DNA of 64,000 nucleotides. It comes from Anticarsia gemmatalis (lineage: Eukaryota > Arthropoda > Insecta > Lepidoptera > Erebidae). The position numbers were made by a program, and so were the translations under genes. Where the stretch lies: assembly GCF_050436995.1 (NCBI RefSeq), contig NC_134747.1, positions 2,363,501 through 2,427,500 on the forward strand, written 5' to 3'. This document shows positions 10,201 to 25,200 of the stretch, piece by piece. Under the pieces are notes generated by a model that worked only from the letters and a program-made list of their open reading frames with translations, did not search any database and was not told the DNA's origin. Every line of letters begins with the position of its first letter. Within the stretch, counting starts at the first letter, position 1.

Positions 10201-13200
10201 AATATATTGAAGGAAAAAGCGGCACCTTTTTCCTTCAATATATTTTTTTATCTCGTGTAAGTAGTAGTAACGTTCATTAAGGCTATTTAGCTTAAGAAAG
10301 GGCAAGTAGAAATGTTTACGACAGTCACAAAGGACACTTTACGAGAATCACAATAGACAGAAACCCATTTTGGCTACAAAACATGTTGCCTAAAAGCAAG
10401 ATAAGGTTACATATACAGAGCTTAACGGTTAATGCTCGCAAAGTCGCTACATAAACCCGTCTCTAAAACAATTTAGGGTGACAAGTTTCAAGTTAAAGTC
10501 GTATCTGTTGCTTTAGTTCACTAGACTTTTAGTTAGTGTACACGTATGTCTTCGCTAACTAGAATCTACAGCCTTCCTTTGACTTTAGTTGTGTAAAACT
10601 TTATCTTAGTGCTAGTTATTTTAATGGGATGGTTTTCTTTTTTAACTGATAGTTTTCGTGATGGACCGTTGGCATATCTGGCGACAGTTAACAGAGGCAC
10701 GGAACTTGGTGTAAGGAATAAAATGCGTCAACATTAGATCATGATAGAACCGTCTGCCAAAGACTTTATGTCATGCTATCATTGTCTGCCCGCATTTCAA
10801 TACGAGTGGAATTAGCTTTTTTCCTGACGTCTCGGAAAAATCGACTGCATTGATCTTTAGCTTACAAATGAGTACCCATAAGTTAGTATTGTCTAAATGA
10901 TTTAAATGCTATGCAAGATCGACGTCCAATCAATCTAATGCAGTTTCATAGTCCCTCTTTCGTTTTCTCTCCAGAACATTCCATGTCTATCTGGTTCCGC
11001 GGTGCTATGTTCATTGACTCCATGTTTCTGCACAGCCGGCGAGTTTCCCTGAATGAGTGTAATGGCTCTGAGCATTGTTATTGAAACAGAGACGTGTTGT
11101 GGATCGCGCTGTCTAAACACTCTTAACCGTAACAATAGACTTAACATTTGCGAATGAGGTTCACGTTAGCTACTGAACAGTTTTGTAAAGAACCTTTTTG
11201 TTTTTATGTAGAACAGGAGGCTGTTTGCAGTGTGTTACACGGTTTTGTGTTTCTGTGTTTCGAGACAAAGGAGTAGAAGTAGAGAATTGTGCGTGATGTG
11301 TGTGATTCACCTTTGCGCTTATATAGGTAATCAACCAAGTTAAAGAATTATGTGTTGTGTATGGTCTAAATGACGACATCTCATAATGTCTGTGGCTTTT
11401 TTTTCAATTGATGTGTACTTTTAAAGTGTTACAGTTTCACGGTGTCCTCATCTCTTTATACTATGAAAGACACTTAGTCGAGGTTCCTATGTATCAAAAG
11501 TAGTCGCGCGAGATTCAAGAGAATCTGAGTAAAATTGAGTGTGAAATTGACCCGAAAACAGATTTCTTAGATCGATTATTTGATTGGATGGACTAGTAAC
11601 GTTAAAGGGCAGGGTAGTTGGCGGAATTCACAATAACGAGAACTAATAGATTGTTGACCGAGATCACACAGTTGTTTATAAAATAACAACATACATATCA
11701 AGACCTTCGCGTACTCATAGATAACAGTAATACAATTAAATAAAAAGTACTTCCTTCAGATAAGCAGCTGGCTCTAACGAGATATAACGGAAAATAATAT
11801 AGATACACAAAGGCACGTGACAACTCTTTATGTAAAGAGTTTATAAGGTTCTGGATAAAATATGGAAGACGCCATTTTCCAAGAGGATAATCTTTGTTAA
11901 AAGCCTGTCGTTGGCGTTAAGAGCTCGCACAAAATATCTCAAAAAGAAAGAAAAAGGAACGAGCAATATATTATGGTAATTTCGTATAAAAAAGGATCGT
12001 ATCGTTTCATTACACGTTTATTGAAGAATCTTTATCGCGTTTTATAGAATGTAATGTAAAACGTGATGGTGTCGAAACGAAGTTTTTGACGCAAAGTTTA
12101 TTTCTGGCGCAAATTTTATTGCAAGTACTCCGCATGTTGGCCTTTTTATTTTTGTAGATAAGGTTCTTGTTGTCGACTGTTCAAATTGCTACTTTATTAT
12201 GTTGTTGCTCCAATTTGAAAAAGGTAGCTGTGTCTAAAGATATTTTGGAGACAAAGGGAGGGTATTTCCGCCAGACTGGGGGGAAAGTACAACAATGGTT
12301 GGAAAACGGATTGCTTTCCCGATTGTGGACCGTTGTCAAACCTTATTGTCACTTTTCTTTTTACAAAATAGGGCACATTCTCCAAATACTTCTTGTTAGT
12401 TGCATTCTAACAAGACTTTTACTGGTTAGTCACAAACAAAAATGGCCTACTCAAAATCTAATTTAATATGGTCTGTGAACACATTATGTAAAAAAACTGC
12501 GTAAGTTATAAAGCAATTTGATTCTGCGAACATTTTATTCGTGTGCAGTCGGTAAATTTCGCTACGTGTAAAATAAGATGTGAACGGAGAAAGTTCTTTC
12601 TAATGAATAATAAATGTAAAATGACTGTAATTTATTCTAACCTCAGACTGATGGAACTGTTTATATGAGAGTTGCCAACTATAAAAATAGGATGTAATTG
12701 TTGAATTGTTTGTTCGTGTTATTTATAGGAGTAAACATTGTGGCATCAATTGATAGCCATCATTTCGTATTAGGGCTAGGGGACACATTTAATTTCACAC
12801 TATCAATATTTTCAAACTTTCCTCTTTCTTCATATTCATTATTTGTGAAGGAATTTGTGTTGTTTCGATGGGCAAAGCGTGTTCTCCCTTGTGTACCGAA
12901 GACTTAACGCGTTAAAATACCAATTCGAGTACACACAAATAACAAAATGTGTTTTGTACTGTGCAAATCTCAGGTGTTTTGCCTCACTCTTAAGCCTATT
13001 CATGAGTAGACGTTCTTTAAGTCAATATGTTTGTCTCGCAATCTCATTCAATCAGATCGTGTCGTTCCTTTACAAAGAGAAACCTTTACACCCTCTCATT
13101 AATATTCTCTTGAAACTGTGTACTGGAACATTCGAACAATGTAGTATTCAAGACTCAAGACTCAAGTACTATCTAGGTCACAACACAATGTTTGTTATCA

Positions 13201-16200
13201 ATGGAGGAGGCAAACAATCCTCATCTCGCTAATGAGTTTTATCAGTGAAGAAATCTCGGCTGTGTCGGCTGATAAGGGCACTATCTAAAGTACTGATAAC
13301 GCACTTAACGGTGAGAATTACAGTTTTCTTAGGTTTTGGATTATCTTGCGTAGGGATGGTGATAAAATGATAACATAGGAATTAGTTATTTAAAGATTTT
13401 TGTTATCTTTTTACCTTCTGCCTGAAGAAAGTATCTTGTCTAAAGCAGAAATTGCTACCCGGGGGTCTGGTTGCGCTGTTTTTTTTAGAAATGTTTTTAA
13501 GTAAGTATACAGCTAGTGTAGTTGTTTTCTTACCATAATATTCTTATTTATTCAACAAAATACTAGAAAACATACTTCTACTTACATTCTGAATATTGTA
13601 CTATTGAATAGATATATCCAATGAAATTAGTCTGTTTGGTCAGCTGATTTATATATAAGGCAGACTGAATTATTTCAAGAATGTAATCATAATTAACATT
13701 GCAGCAATTCGTAGGCAAAGAACAAGATTTTTATTATAATTTCTCCACTATGTTCTTTCCTCCCGGAGGGGTTTCGAATTTAGGCACGTGACTGTCTGTT
13801 AAAATATTCTTTTGTATGCTTTTTATTCGCTTCTCTATTTTAGAATATATTTGAGATATCAGACGTGTATTAACACGTTTAGAAAATAGTGATCTCAACA
13901 TTTTACTTTAGTGTTCAAAAGCTCGAAAAAAGGCGCCTAGAACCTTTGTAAAGAATCGCTTTGTTGTCATACCGTCTATCGTACTATTTCTTCTATAGTT
14001 TTATTTGGAGTATTGTCTTATAATGTACGTAATTCCAATGATTTATTACCTCAAATGTAGCATTAAATAATTCTATTCATCTAAGAGGATGTTCCTACTC
14101 GCTATAGTGATATTAAGACATATAAATTACATTTAATTGTTCATTCACGGCCGCAATGACTCGTTGTATTGAACTAAGTCTGTTCTTACTAATAATTATT
14201 TAAACCAAATATAGTAAAACTATCTTGTTATTTGTAAGACCCGTTCAAATTAATTGGAGACTGAAAGTAGGCCAAAGTAGCCTCAAAGGTTTTTGACGTC
14301 GTTTCAAGCGATTGCTTTTATAATGTTTAAGGCATTCATAATTTATATCAGAGTAAGAACAGTCGAATTTATTTTTTTGATTAACATGATATTTACATAG
14401 ACACGCTTATTTCCTCTGTGCTGACCGAGTGCAGAAATATCGGGATAAAACGGGACCAATCGTTTGTAATATTAAGTTTGCCTTGAATATAATACGCTTT
14501 AGTCACGTAACAATTTATTTAATTCCAAGAATGTATAAACATTACAAAACTAAACAATTATTTACGAAAATGTGCAACTAAAAGTATAATTTCGATCGCG
14601 TGATTGATACTTTGCTAAATCAACAAAATGCTGTGATGGTCCGATGCCATGCGCGTGCGCAGGTGGGGGAAACGCGCCATCTAGCGAAAGTACAGACCCT
14701 AATCGAGGTTTAACGAATGTGCGTTCACGTGATTTTGTGAAATAATCGCACTAGAATCATGACAGAGCGAGGCAGTTAGATAATTGGTTTAAAAGCCAAA
14801 GCAATTAATTATATTTTGCTGTCAGACTGTAATAATATTGTCTTAATTGCATTTCAAGTTAGATACACTATATTTTTTTAAAGAACAGAAATGAAACTAC
14901 TATTTAAGAAATCGAAAAAGATATCAGATATTCATTTTATTTTTTATACAAAACTCCTTCTGTAATAACTGACTGACTGATGAACGCACAGTCGCAACTA
15001 CTGAGCGTAGAAAATTGGCTATCAAGATATTTTAGGAAGTGTAAAAGAGCACTAAGAGAAGATTTTTTTCAAATTCCATCTCGAAGGGAGTGAAATTCCA
15101 GGCAGGCAAATCCGCGGCCGGTAACCTAGTAGGTAATATAGAAATGAATACGAAAAAAACTTACAATCTGGCAGCATGAGTTCGTCCATGTTCTGTACGA
15201 TACAATTTTAATTCTTTGGCACTTGTGTCATATGCACTTAACCTCCAAAGACACTTGCAATAATGTTAAAAATAGCTTATCTGTTGCTGCATTTAATGTC
15301 AAATGACGTCATCAAACGCATGTCAGATTGGAAGTGGGCGTGGCTCCGATTAGAAACTGTTTCATAATTTTACCTAATTTAGTATTTGACGTAATTTGTA
15401 TAAGGCTTTGTAAAATGAGGAAAAATATTAATATTTATACATTTAAATTGAGATGAGTCGTATTCTTTTTAAATCTAATTTATGGGTAGGTCAGCAGAAT
15501 ATAGAAGATGAACTTAAAATATATATTTGGGCCTTTGAGGTTGAAGGAAACTATTAAAAACAAATTTGGTATTTGATGTTTATAACATTTTCGACCGTTC
15601 TTTCTTACTAAATTATAAATTTAATCTAGGTACCTATATTTTACCACTAGCTGACCCGCGCAACTTCGCTTGCGTCACATAAGAGAGAATGCGTCATAAT
15701 TTTCCCCGTTTTTATAACATTTCTCGTTGCTACTCCGCTCCTATTGGTCGTAGGGTGATAATATATATCCTATAGCCTTCCTCAATGAATAGGCTATCTA
15801 ACGTTGAAAGAATTTTTCAAATCGGATCAGTAGTTCCTGAGATTAGCGCGTTCAAACAAACAAATAAACAAACTCTTCAGCTTTATTATAGTATATATGT
15901 TACGGTAAATGTGGATAGTGCGGTTATTATGTACAATTACCGGGAACTATGCATAATTACCAGTGCTCGTGGTAAAGGTTGTAAAAAAAATCGAATTAAT
16001 CACATTTACCCGTAATTATATAAAATTACCATACCCCCTTAGTAAATGTAGTAAATAATGAAACCAACCATCGAAATCAAATGTTTATTAATATAATAAC
16101 AATTCTAGTCTTAATTATAATAGCCTTACTACTGCAACGAAAATACAACGGACCGCTCCCAATCGCTATACGCTAGCAAATGACAGGTCACGACGTGCGT

Positions 16201-19200
16201 GGCAGCAAGTATCACCCTCCCCGCGCCGGGTCTATCCCACCTTCCCACTAGTCCCGTTGAGTTGTCCCGTGACGGGACAACTGGCACTATTTTGTCCCAG
16301 TTATCCCGTGGCGGGACAAGTGACACTGTTTTGATGCGAGTTGTCCCGTTGCAGAAAAATCACGGGACTAATGGGACAGAAGGAAGGGTCAAAAGAACTG
16401 GTTCCATTCAGTTGTTGTGTGACAACAGATACTTGGTACTTTGGTAAGATAGCAGACGTTATACGTTGTGTTGTAGTACATTTTTACTTCATTTCTAGTA
16501 GATAAGTTGAAATTACATTAAGTACATGTTGAATTGACTTGAGTGTTTGAGCTGCTTCAGGGGCCTGTTAACAATATATTTTTAGTTTCCTTACATTATG
16601 TTTTTTCAAGTAGGGAATTTCGAATAAGCATTTTGTATTTATGGAATGGAAGGTCATAGATATCACACTAACACTCTCGTCAATTTATTTATAAAGTGAA
16701 AAGCCCAAATGGTAAAAAAAAACTTCGTGTGAATTTAAAGTTTACATAGAGTAGCGTACAATTCATCATCTGCTATCTTACCGAAGTACCACGTACCTGT
16801 TGTCACACAGCAACTCAATGAAACCAGTTGTTTTGACCCTTCCGTCTGTCCCAATAGTCCCGTGATTTTTCTGCAACGGGACAACTGGCACCAAAACAGT
16901 GTCACTTGTCCCGCCACGGGACAACTGGGACAAAATAGTGCCAGTTGTCCCGTCACGGGACAACTCAACGGGACTAGTGGGATAGACCCCCCGCGCCGAA
17001 TGACAGGTCTAGACGTGCACGTCTGCAAGAATCACACTCCCCTCGCCCGCCCGCGCCGTTAGCATTTTATTTCAAAGCTTAAATCTACATTCACCATGGT
17101 CGCGCGGAAGTTTTATATAATTACCGGTAAATGTGGATAACTCACTACATTTACCATGTGCGTAGGTGATTATTCATAATTACCGGTAATTATAGATAAT
17201 TACCGATTGCTTACATTTACCGTAACATATAGATATATAGATTTATTCATCCAGGTATAGTCTTCCCCATAAAGTAGTCCTATTTACCTACCCAGCTAAC
17301 AAAAGGAAGTTGTGTGTTAAAATCTTTCACTATTTGTGATAGCTACCTACCTAGTTCTGTACCTTTCACCAAAATAACCTAAGCAGTTAAATCGCAAAGT
17401 AGTTAACCTACATATTTTCACATTATTAACTACTACAACATTAGTAAGAGAGCAAAAAAACCATTGTGTTTGGCCTTTGGACTTTGAACAGTTAGTTTCT
17501 TACGTGTGTCTATGTTATGTACATGTAAACATAGAATTTCCGTTGTAGATTCCTTCTATGTATTTCCTGGACGTTTTGTTGCATCCGATCTTTTGTTAAT
17601 ATTTGTAAAGGACGTATGAGCATGGCTCTACTATAAATGCATCTATGCAATGGCATTCTTATATTAGACCTATATACAACCAACATTTTAGTCGGTTTTG
17701 TATTGTTCTTTCTATACGTATTTTGTATGTTTGCAAATTCCCAAAAACGCGTTTTTAGAGCGGCAGTTAACTTCATATAAATAATATAACATGACCTGTA
17801 TTTTGTTACAAAACTAGCTGTATTACTACAACCGTTACGCAAGTATGTTAGTATAAAAGATGATGCTATTGCCATCTGCTGGTCGTCACTCGAAACAATG
17901 TACAATTATATAATTACAATATGTAAACTAGTTGCTGAGGAATATTATTTTGCAATAAAACAGTATCTTTTGCTAGATCCATCTCGGAATTCTCATAAAA
18001 GAATGGACTACGTGACTGCGAGCAGATTTCGTCCTTGCGACCTTTTTAAATAATCGCACTGATTGATCATCAGCGATGTTTCATCGATATTAAAGGATTT
18101 TCTTAGACGCAATGCAATTTTGGTAACTAAGGCAGTATACATCGACAATGAAATATACACTTGCTCCGAATTATAACTAAGGCAAATGTCTTCAAAAGTA
18201 TAAAAAGACACTGCTCAGTGGTCAAAAAGATCTTTGAAAACACCATTGCACCATATTTTGTACTCTTGATCCCCGTCCGGATCTAATATTTATCACAAAT
18301 GACTCATAAGCCGTAAGTTTTAGAATATAGCACATTCATTCTTCTTCTAATAGGAAAACTACCTTAAAAATCGCCACAAAGGTCGAAAAGGTCAAACTTA
18401 AATTGCATGCTCTCTCCCTAGATTTAAATTCCCTTTTGTACAAAGCCAGGTGCAAAAACTGAATGTCGTATTGTGAAGAGTGATTGCACCTGGTGGATAG
18501 ATGGCCCCTCGAAGTTGTGTTGACTCTGTTGACCTAATTCCGTAGTAGGCGAATTATTGCCGTAAAACATGACACCTTTGTCCCCTTTTACACTTTAAAA
18601 ATACCCTTAGTTTTTTATCTAGTTATAGATTTTTGAAAATAGTTGTTGTGATATTGTGCAATGCTTGACTACTGTTAAAGTTTTTTTTGTTATGGTTAGG
18701 CTAGTTTACCTTTATGTGGTATGCTTAATTTGCTTTGTGGACTACGGTGCTGGTAGCATGATTAACTTGTAATTTTACTTAACTTACGGTACTAAGTTAA
18801 ATGTCATTATCTAAGTTCTTAATAAAATATATCAGAAATCATATGACATCTATAGAAAAATCTGGCCATTTAAAACTTCGAAAATAACTTTTATATACGT
18901 TTTGATCTTTATGATGTGTGAAGAACGTTATCAATAAAAAGAGGTATTTGTATGAACCTGATCATAAGGTTTCGTAATTCGCGATGAAAGAGAGAGTGCC
19001 CTGCAAAGATTCCCATGGAATTGCTGACGCAATCATTGGGTTTTGCGATGCAACGCGTGAGAAAAGACGACAGCTTATGACGCAATTTGGTGCAAGACCT
19101 TAAAACCTTTAATCAGGGTATATCTTTACTAACACATACATACATACAATATAATACATAAAATTATGCCTTTTTCCATAGGGGTAGGCAGAGACGAACG

Positions 19201-22200
19201 CTATTTTATACGATCTTTACGAACTCCCTTGCCTCAATTACATACATCTTGTCATACAGGACCGCCGGTTATGAGTACTCCACACCTTACCTTTTTAAGA
19301 AATCGCCGATATAATCTGTGTATGTCTAATTTTTACTAATGAAGAGTAAATTGAAATAAATTTAGGTAATTTTCTTAGTAAGGATTTTGTATCGTGAATA
19401 TATAAAACACACACGATTCTCAATCGGCTTAGTCATAACTTGACATAAGTGTCTGTCGGTAGTGTATAGTCATTCGTATTTTTAACATTTCTTTGTTTAA
19501 TTGGTGACCCTGATAAAATCTATCGACCTTATCCAAGCTATATTCTTCTATGAGTTTTTTTACGATATTTTTATTATTACGTGATCATAATTTTTGCGTG
19601 ATAGGAAAGTTTGTACAGTGCTCTTAGTGATATGATAACAGTGATTTATGATTAAGTGAAGTGAACGTGAATCATACTTTAGCACGCTAATTATATTCAT
19701 TCATGGTGTAAATGTGAGGTTTTTAATATTAGGTTTTTTGTTTACAATGGCTGTTATAAAATTTTGCAAGTCATATGGGGTTGATGCTCTTCATTTTCAA
19801 AAATGTGAGTTGTTCCTTTGTTTTATTTTTGATCTGCCGTACTCGAAGGTGTTTTTATTCATAATTAGTTTGGTTCTTATTTATGTGTAGCACTGTTCTG
19901 ACATGCTTTTGACCTTCCAGTGAGGTTGACGTTCCGTTTGTTTAAATATTAAATTTCGACCTAGACCTAATTTGGCCCGCTCCCTAGATGTTCAGTTGCC
20001 TTGAATATTGCAAGTAAATTCCAATAATCATATTATTGTATCATAATCCCAATGCTACGTGAGAATTCCCAGCATATTCTTCTTTCATAATTCTTCAATG
20101 AAAACACAAGTTTATGACCAACGGAAGATTTATTTTCCTGCCCTTCAACTCTTTGTTTATTGTTTCAGTACACGTTTCTCAGAAACCTGAATCAAATAAA
20201 CAATTTGTTAGCTGAAATATGGAATCTTCATTCAGTTTGTCATAGAAGTGTTGTAATAAATTCTCATTCTGTTACCATGATGCATCCGGATCGGTATTCC
20301 GAGTATGCGCATGAGTCGATCTTTGTAATGAAATTTGGACGCTTTTCAAAATACAATTATTTCCTTCCGGACTTCACAGAAACGGAACATATTTTCCTTT
20401 AACAAATACACTCAGCGGCAGAAAAAGTGGCCCAAGCGCTTATCGTGAATTTGTAAACAAATAAAGTAATATATGAAAGATATATTGTTGTAAGTAGTTG
20501 CGAAGTGATCTGTTTAGTGTTATGAAGTGTTGAATTTCAGATTAATTTAAGTTACGGATGACTTTTTCTAACAATGTGTGTTAGAACTGAATTCAGTGTT
20601 GATTCGAGAGGTCAGTTGAATTCTGTATTTTGAAATATTGCTGCACGGAAACAATTTTCTTATGATTTTTATTGATTATTGGTCTATTTAGATTTTAGAA
20701 AAGATTTGAAGATGCCACTTACTGCTGAAAAAGTGGCTTAGGTGGTCTTGTTGTCCGATCAGGGCCATTACCATTGAGAGGTGGCTGCATTTTTCAATGT
20801 ATCGCGTACCACTTTAAGGTCTGCGATTAGGAGGTATCGTGAGACTGGTCTCTACACGCGGCGACCAGGAATTGGACGAACACGATGTACATCCGCAAGA
20901 GATGACCGATTTGTTAACCTTGAGGTGCTGAGAAACCGCTTTCTGACAGCGTTTGAGATTCACTAGAGGCTTCAAGCGGCACGCGGAGTCATTCTTAGTG
21001 AACAGAACATGAGGCGAAGGATAAAAGAACGTAATTTACAGGCAGGAAGACCAACCCGAGTACCAGAACTTGAGAGACACCATCGAGTTACGCGATTACG
21101 ATTTGCTCGTAAACATGTGAATTGGCTATCGACCAATGGAGCAAGTTCTTGTTAACCGATGAGTGCTGAGTAGCATTAAGAGCACCAAATGGTCGTGAGA
21201 GAGTGTAAAGACGCCATTAAGGACGGTTTTTTCCCAACACAACACGTCAGACGGTCAGTTACAAAGGTAGGTCTGTTATGGTATGGAGAGGTGTATGTGT
21301 GGAGGCACGTACGGAGCTTGTCATCGTAGATCAGCGCCTAACAGCAGCCGGGTACATTGAAGAAATCTTCCAAGACCATGTTGTACCACTTATGGATTTC
21401 ATTGGTCGGGAGGATTAACTCTAATGCAGTTTAATGCGCGCGCTCATAGCGCCCGCGTTGTGGAATCGCACCTTGCTGATATCGGGATTCAAAAACTGGC
21501 TTAGCCTGCTCGCAGTCCAGACATCAACCCCATAGAACATGTCTGGCACATGCTAAAAAACAGTGTATGTGCACTGCCCAACCCACCAGAATCACTTGGT
21601 GAGCGAAGAACCGCTCTAGTCAGAGTGTGGGATAAAGTTCTTCAAGAAGTAATTAAAACATCCTCCAAAGCATGCCAGAATGCATGCAGGTCACCATAAA
21701 TGCTAGAGGAGTTAACACGCGGTATAAACTAGATTTTTTCTTTGGTGCAGAATTAGTTTTTTGCAAAAACTTTCAATAAGCGATTTCGACAAAAGCTGTA
21801 TTTTTTAATTTTTCCCATTTTTGATTGAAAATTACGACTATTTAGTGTAAATTGTAACTAAACTTGCGTATAAACTGTTTAACTAATAGTTATAGCCAAA
21901 ATAATAACCATATATTGATATTCTAAAAAGTTTTATCGTAGTTTTGCTTTGGGCCACTTTTTCTGCCGCTGAGTGTATAATGTTTTGTACTTATGTTTTT
22001 GCCAACCACATTTTTATTTATGTTGTGTGTTTATATCTAAACGTGTCACGTTACTAAATGAGTACGAGGAAAGTTTATTAATTTCGTTCATGACTTATTT
22101 ATTGTCTTTTTGCGACGTCACTTTTACATTGATTCAAAATGAATACCTATTTAAACAAAGTTTTAAAAGACTGGGAAATACAGAGTTATTAATTCGACAA

Positions 22201-25200
22201 CATTATTCAAAATATATCCTTATATGGAATTAATGATTATCCTTTCGTATCTGCTAATATGACGTATACACCTGCGGGAAAAGCTGAATCACAAAGCAAT
22301 CTAATTGAAGCAACGATTATACGTTGAATTATTTTGTTTTGTGCTCCTTATCATTTGAATGATACTTGAAACTGAGTTACGTTTGCAATCGTCATTTTTA
22401 TACATACAATCTTATCTATTTGAGATTGTTGTGACGTACGTATGACGATGCTATGAGCACGTACGCATATCGACTTGAGGGCTTTAACGCTTTTTGTACT
22501 AATGGAATATTTTTTTTCAATTTACTTCCTGGAAATGTGACAAAGGGTTTTGTCTATTGTAGTGTTGTTCAATACCTGCTTGGTCAAATATTTTTTGTTG
22601 CTGTACGTTACTGTACCTTTGGGCCGGCACCTATTATGGGTTTCGGCAAGGAAAATTATCCTTTGGTAGGACTTTTTGACATTTCTAATCGCGTTGTACT
22701 ATGCCAAGACGTAGTTTCTGTCAGTATGTGCTTGCATGTGGTGATGCGGAACGAGTCTTCTCCTTAACGATGCCGATAATGGGTGCCAGATCTTATTTGT
22801 TTCTCTCTTGACTGGAGCTAAGGTATCAATTTTGTCATATTATGTTTAATGTTATGAATTATTTCGATCATTCTGCCAACTCTCTCCCTCCTGATTAGTC
22901 ATCGGAATACAAGTGATATTTGCTTTTGTTCCGCTTTCACAGCCTGATCAGCCGATGTTCCCAAAATGTATTATTTTGGAGATAAAGCATGCCTTGTTAA
23001 CAACCTTTCACGCGCCTGCAGATTCAAACGGCAACTAATGATTCATAGCAACACAATAGACCGCTGCGTCACATTTGTCAGGCTTTTTCTAACGACCTGA
23101 GTAATTGTGCCGCTAGTGATAATCACAAGTAACCATACAATTTGGCGTGGAAATGCAATAAAGTTGTAAATAGCGGATCTAGATTTTTCAAAGTATCTTG
23201 TTGGCGTATGAAAACAGAACAATAAACGTTTGTTAGGTAACTAGTGCCATCTGTCAATGGCGATGCCAAGTCTGTAAACATTGGGTGGATTTAATTGCGT
23301 TAGATGCGGTACGACCTCTGTCGGTGTCAGTCGTGCGTCGGCACGCTTGTTGTCTCTTTGCAGGGTTGGCTCAAACCGTTGTTTAATTTCAAAGTTCATT
23401 TTCCTTTCCAGTACCTATTGATATTTTTTAAATAACATTACCTGCAGTATCGTTAAATGGCGTCATGATGTTGATAATTGTGAGGAAATATGTGGAATTA
23501 TAATGAAATACCTACCCATCCGAATATTGTTCATTAATAATTATAAAATTACCTCTGTATCAGTCAGTTCACATAATGATAATATGCTGAGCAAGTTGCC
23601 AAATTTGATAATTATAAATTCAATGCGCAAACGCCGATTCGTAACTTTGACGTCATAAGGTGGAAAGATACTTGTAAGAAAATAAGAAAATAAAAATAGC
23701 AAGAAATAAATAATTAATGAGTGTTTTCAGCCCCCGTTGAATTTGTAGTAGATAAAATATCGTACTACTTGTTTGTGTGAATTTTAATCTTATCCTGATT
23801 GACGTTAATGACTGCTGATAATTGATTATTTCATTAATTGTTACTCAGTATCACGTGAGTGAGTTTCGTGACCGACAATGCGTCATCAAACCTTCGCATT
23901 CATGTTGATACCATAATTAGTGTAAGTTAGAAAATATATTTTTTCCAATTTTTCAATATTTTCAATCAAGTGTATCCCTTTACTGCATGAGTCCGTTAAT
24001 GATAATTCGCTTTGATGTCGTATTATTTTTGAACAAAGTGTAATATAACGATTAAAACTTATTTTTTGCAATACCATATATGGGCCCACATGTGGTAGAG
24101 GGCTAAGCAGAAAATAAGAACGTAAAAACATTAATATTATCGTCATCTTACACGAGGGTGGATCTTTTTTATTATGTGGTGCTACTATTTATTAACTGTA
24201 CTTACGAACAAAATTTGCTTTTTGATACACCTTTAGTATTTGGTTTTAAAGTTTGAACCCTACTTATTTACCACTAAACTGACAATATTTATTTCTATGC
24301 AAATCCCTTTTCGCCAACCCTGGTGTATAACGTTAGTAAACAGACTCACCGGTTTGCACAATCTAAGATAAAAATACATCGTCGAGTGTATTACTTGTAC
24401 CAGCTTCAATCTGCCGATTGAATCATGTACTCCGTTCCTGAATCATTGAATTGTTCGATGTTTTTGAAAGAAACTATTTATGTTGTAGAGTCGTTTTGTT
24501 TTGCCGTTTGTGGGATAATTCCAGCTGATACAGTCAGTTTTTAATGTATCCATGTAAATTGCAATAGTTAATTTTTAAAAAATTAAATGTTAGCCTGTAA
24601 TGGCCAATGTAACCTGCGCCGAAAACTCAGGCATTCCAAGGAACAATGCGTGTTTCGTTAATTCCCGTATCCTATTTTATAATAAGCTAAATATATTACT
24701 ATGTCTAATGTCTCTGAAAAATTAAGTACTCACAGTCAGTTGCGTTTTTGGTAAAGTCTGGAAAGTTGCTATTTATGCCAAGCATTTCCCGGTTTCGTCA
24801 TACATGAAAGAGTTTCCGATTATTATTAAGGTTATACAAGGCAATAAAAATATGGGGGTGGCTGGACGTAAACAAAATAATTTCTGGAAATTATACTTTT
24901 AAAGGCTAGGCTTAAAAATATTTCCCATAATAATAATAGTCCGCTCAAAAAAGCAAGTGTAGAGTGCGTGAGAGGGATCCTAAGAAATTTCTTCAGAAAT
25001 TGGTTCAGGATGCTTAGAGAATAAACATACTAAAAATCCCCGCCTCTAAGGGTGGCGTCGGAGTGGGGGGAGGGGGTTAAAGTTCCCATTTTTTTAGTTT
25101 TTCACTAATATCTTTAAAACGGTTCGTCGTAGAGAAAAAGTGTCTTCTACATAATGAAAGATGATAAAATTGTCTACAACTTTTGTTTACACACTTAATC

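Noticed and set aside
12855..13232. 125-codon plus-strand open frame in sky intron 1
   Set aside because: It begins with TTG, the first ATG is far inside, and the residues show no family signature.
16199..17062. Overlapping open frames on both strands in the foldback element
   Set aside because: They are produced by the repeated TTGTCCCG palindromes and mirror each other between arms; they are not genes.
17510..17905. 131-codon minus-strand open frame
   Set aside because: It starts at TTG in AT-rich intron and shows no domain or codon-use signal.
22453..22767. 104-codon plus-strand open frame rich in aromatic residues
   Set aside because: No recognisable domain, no splice context and no composition change at its borders; taken as chance.
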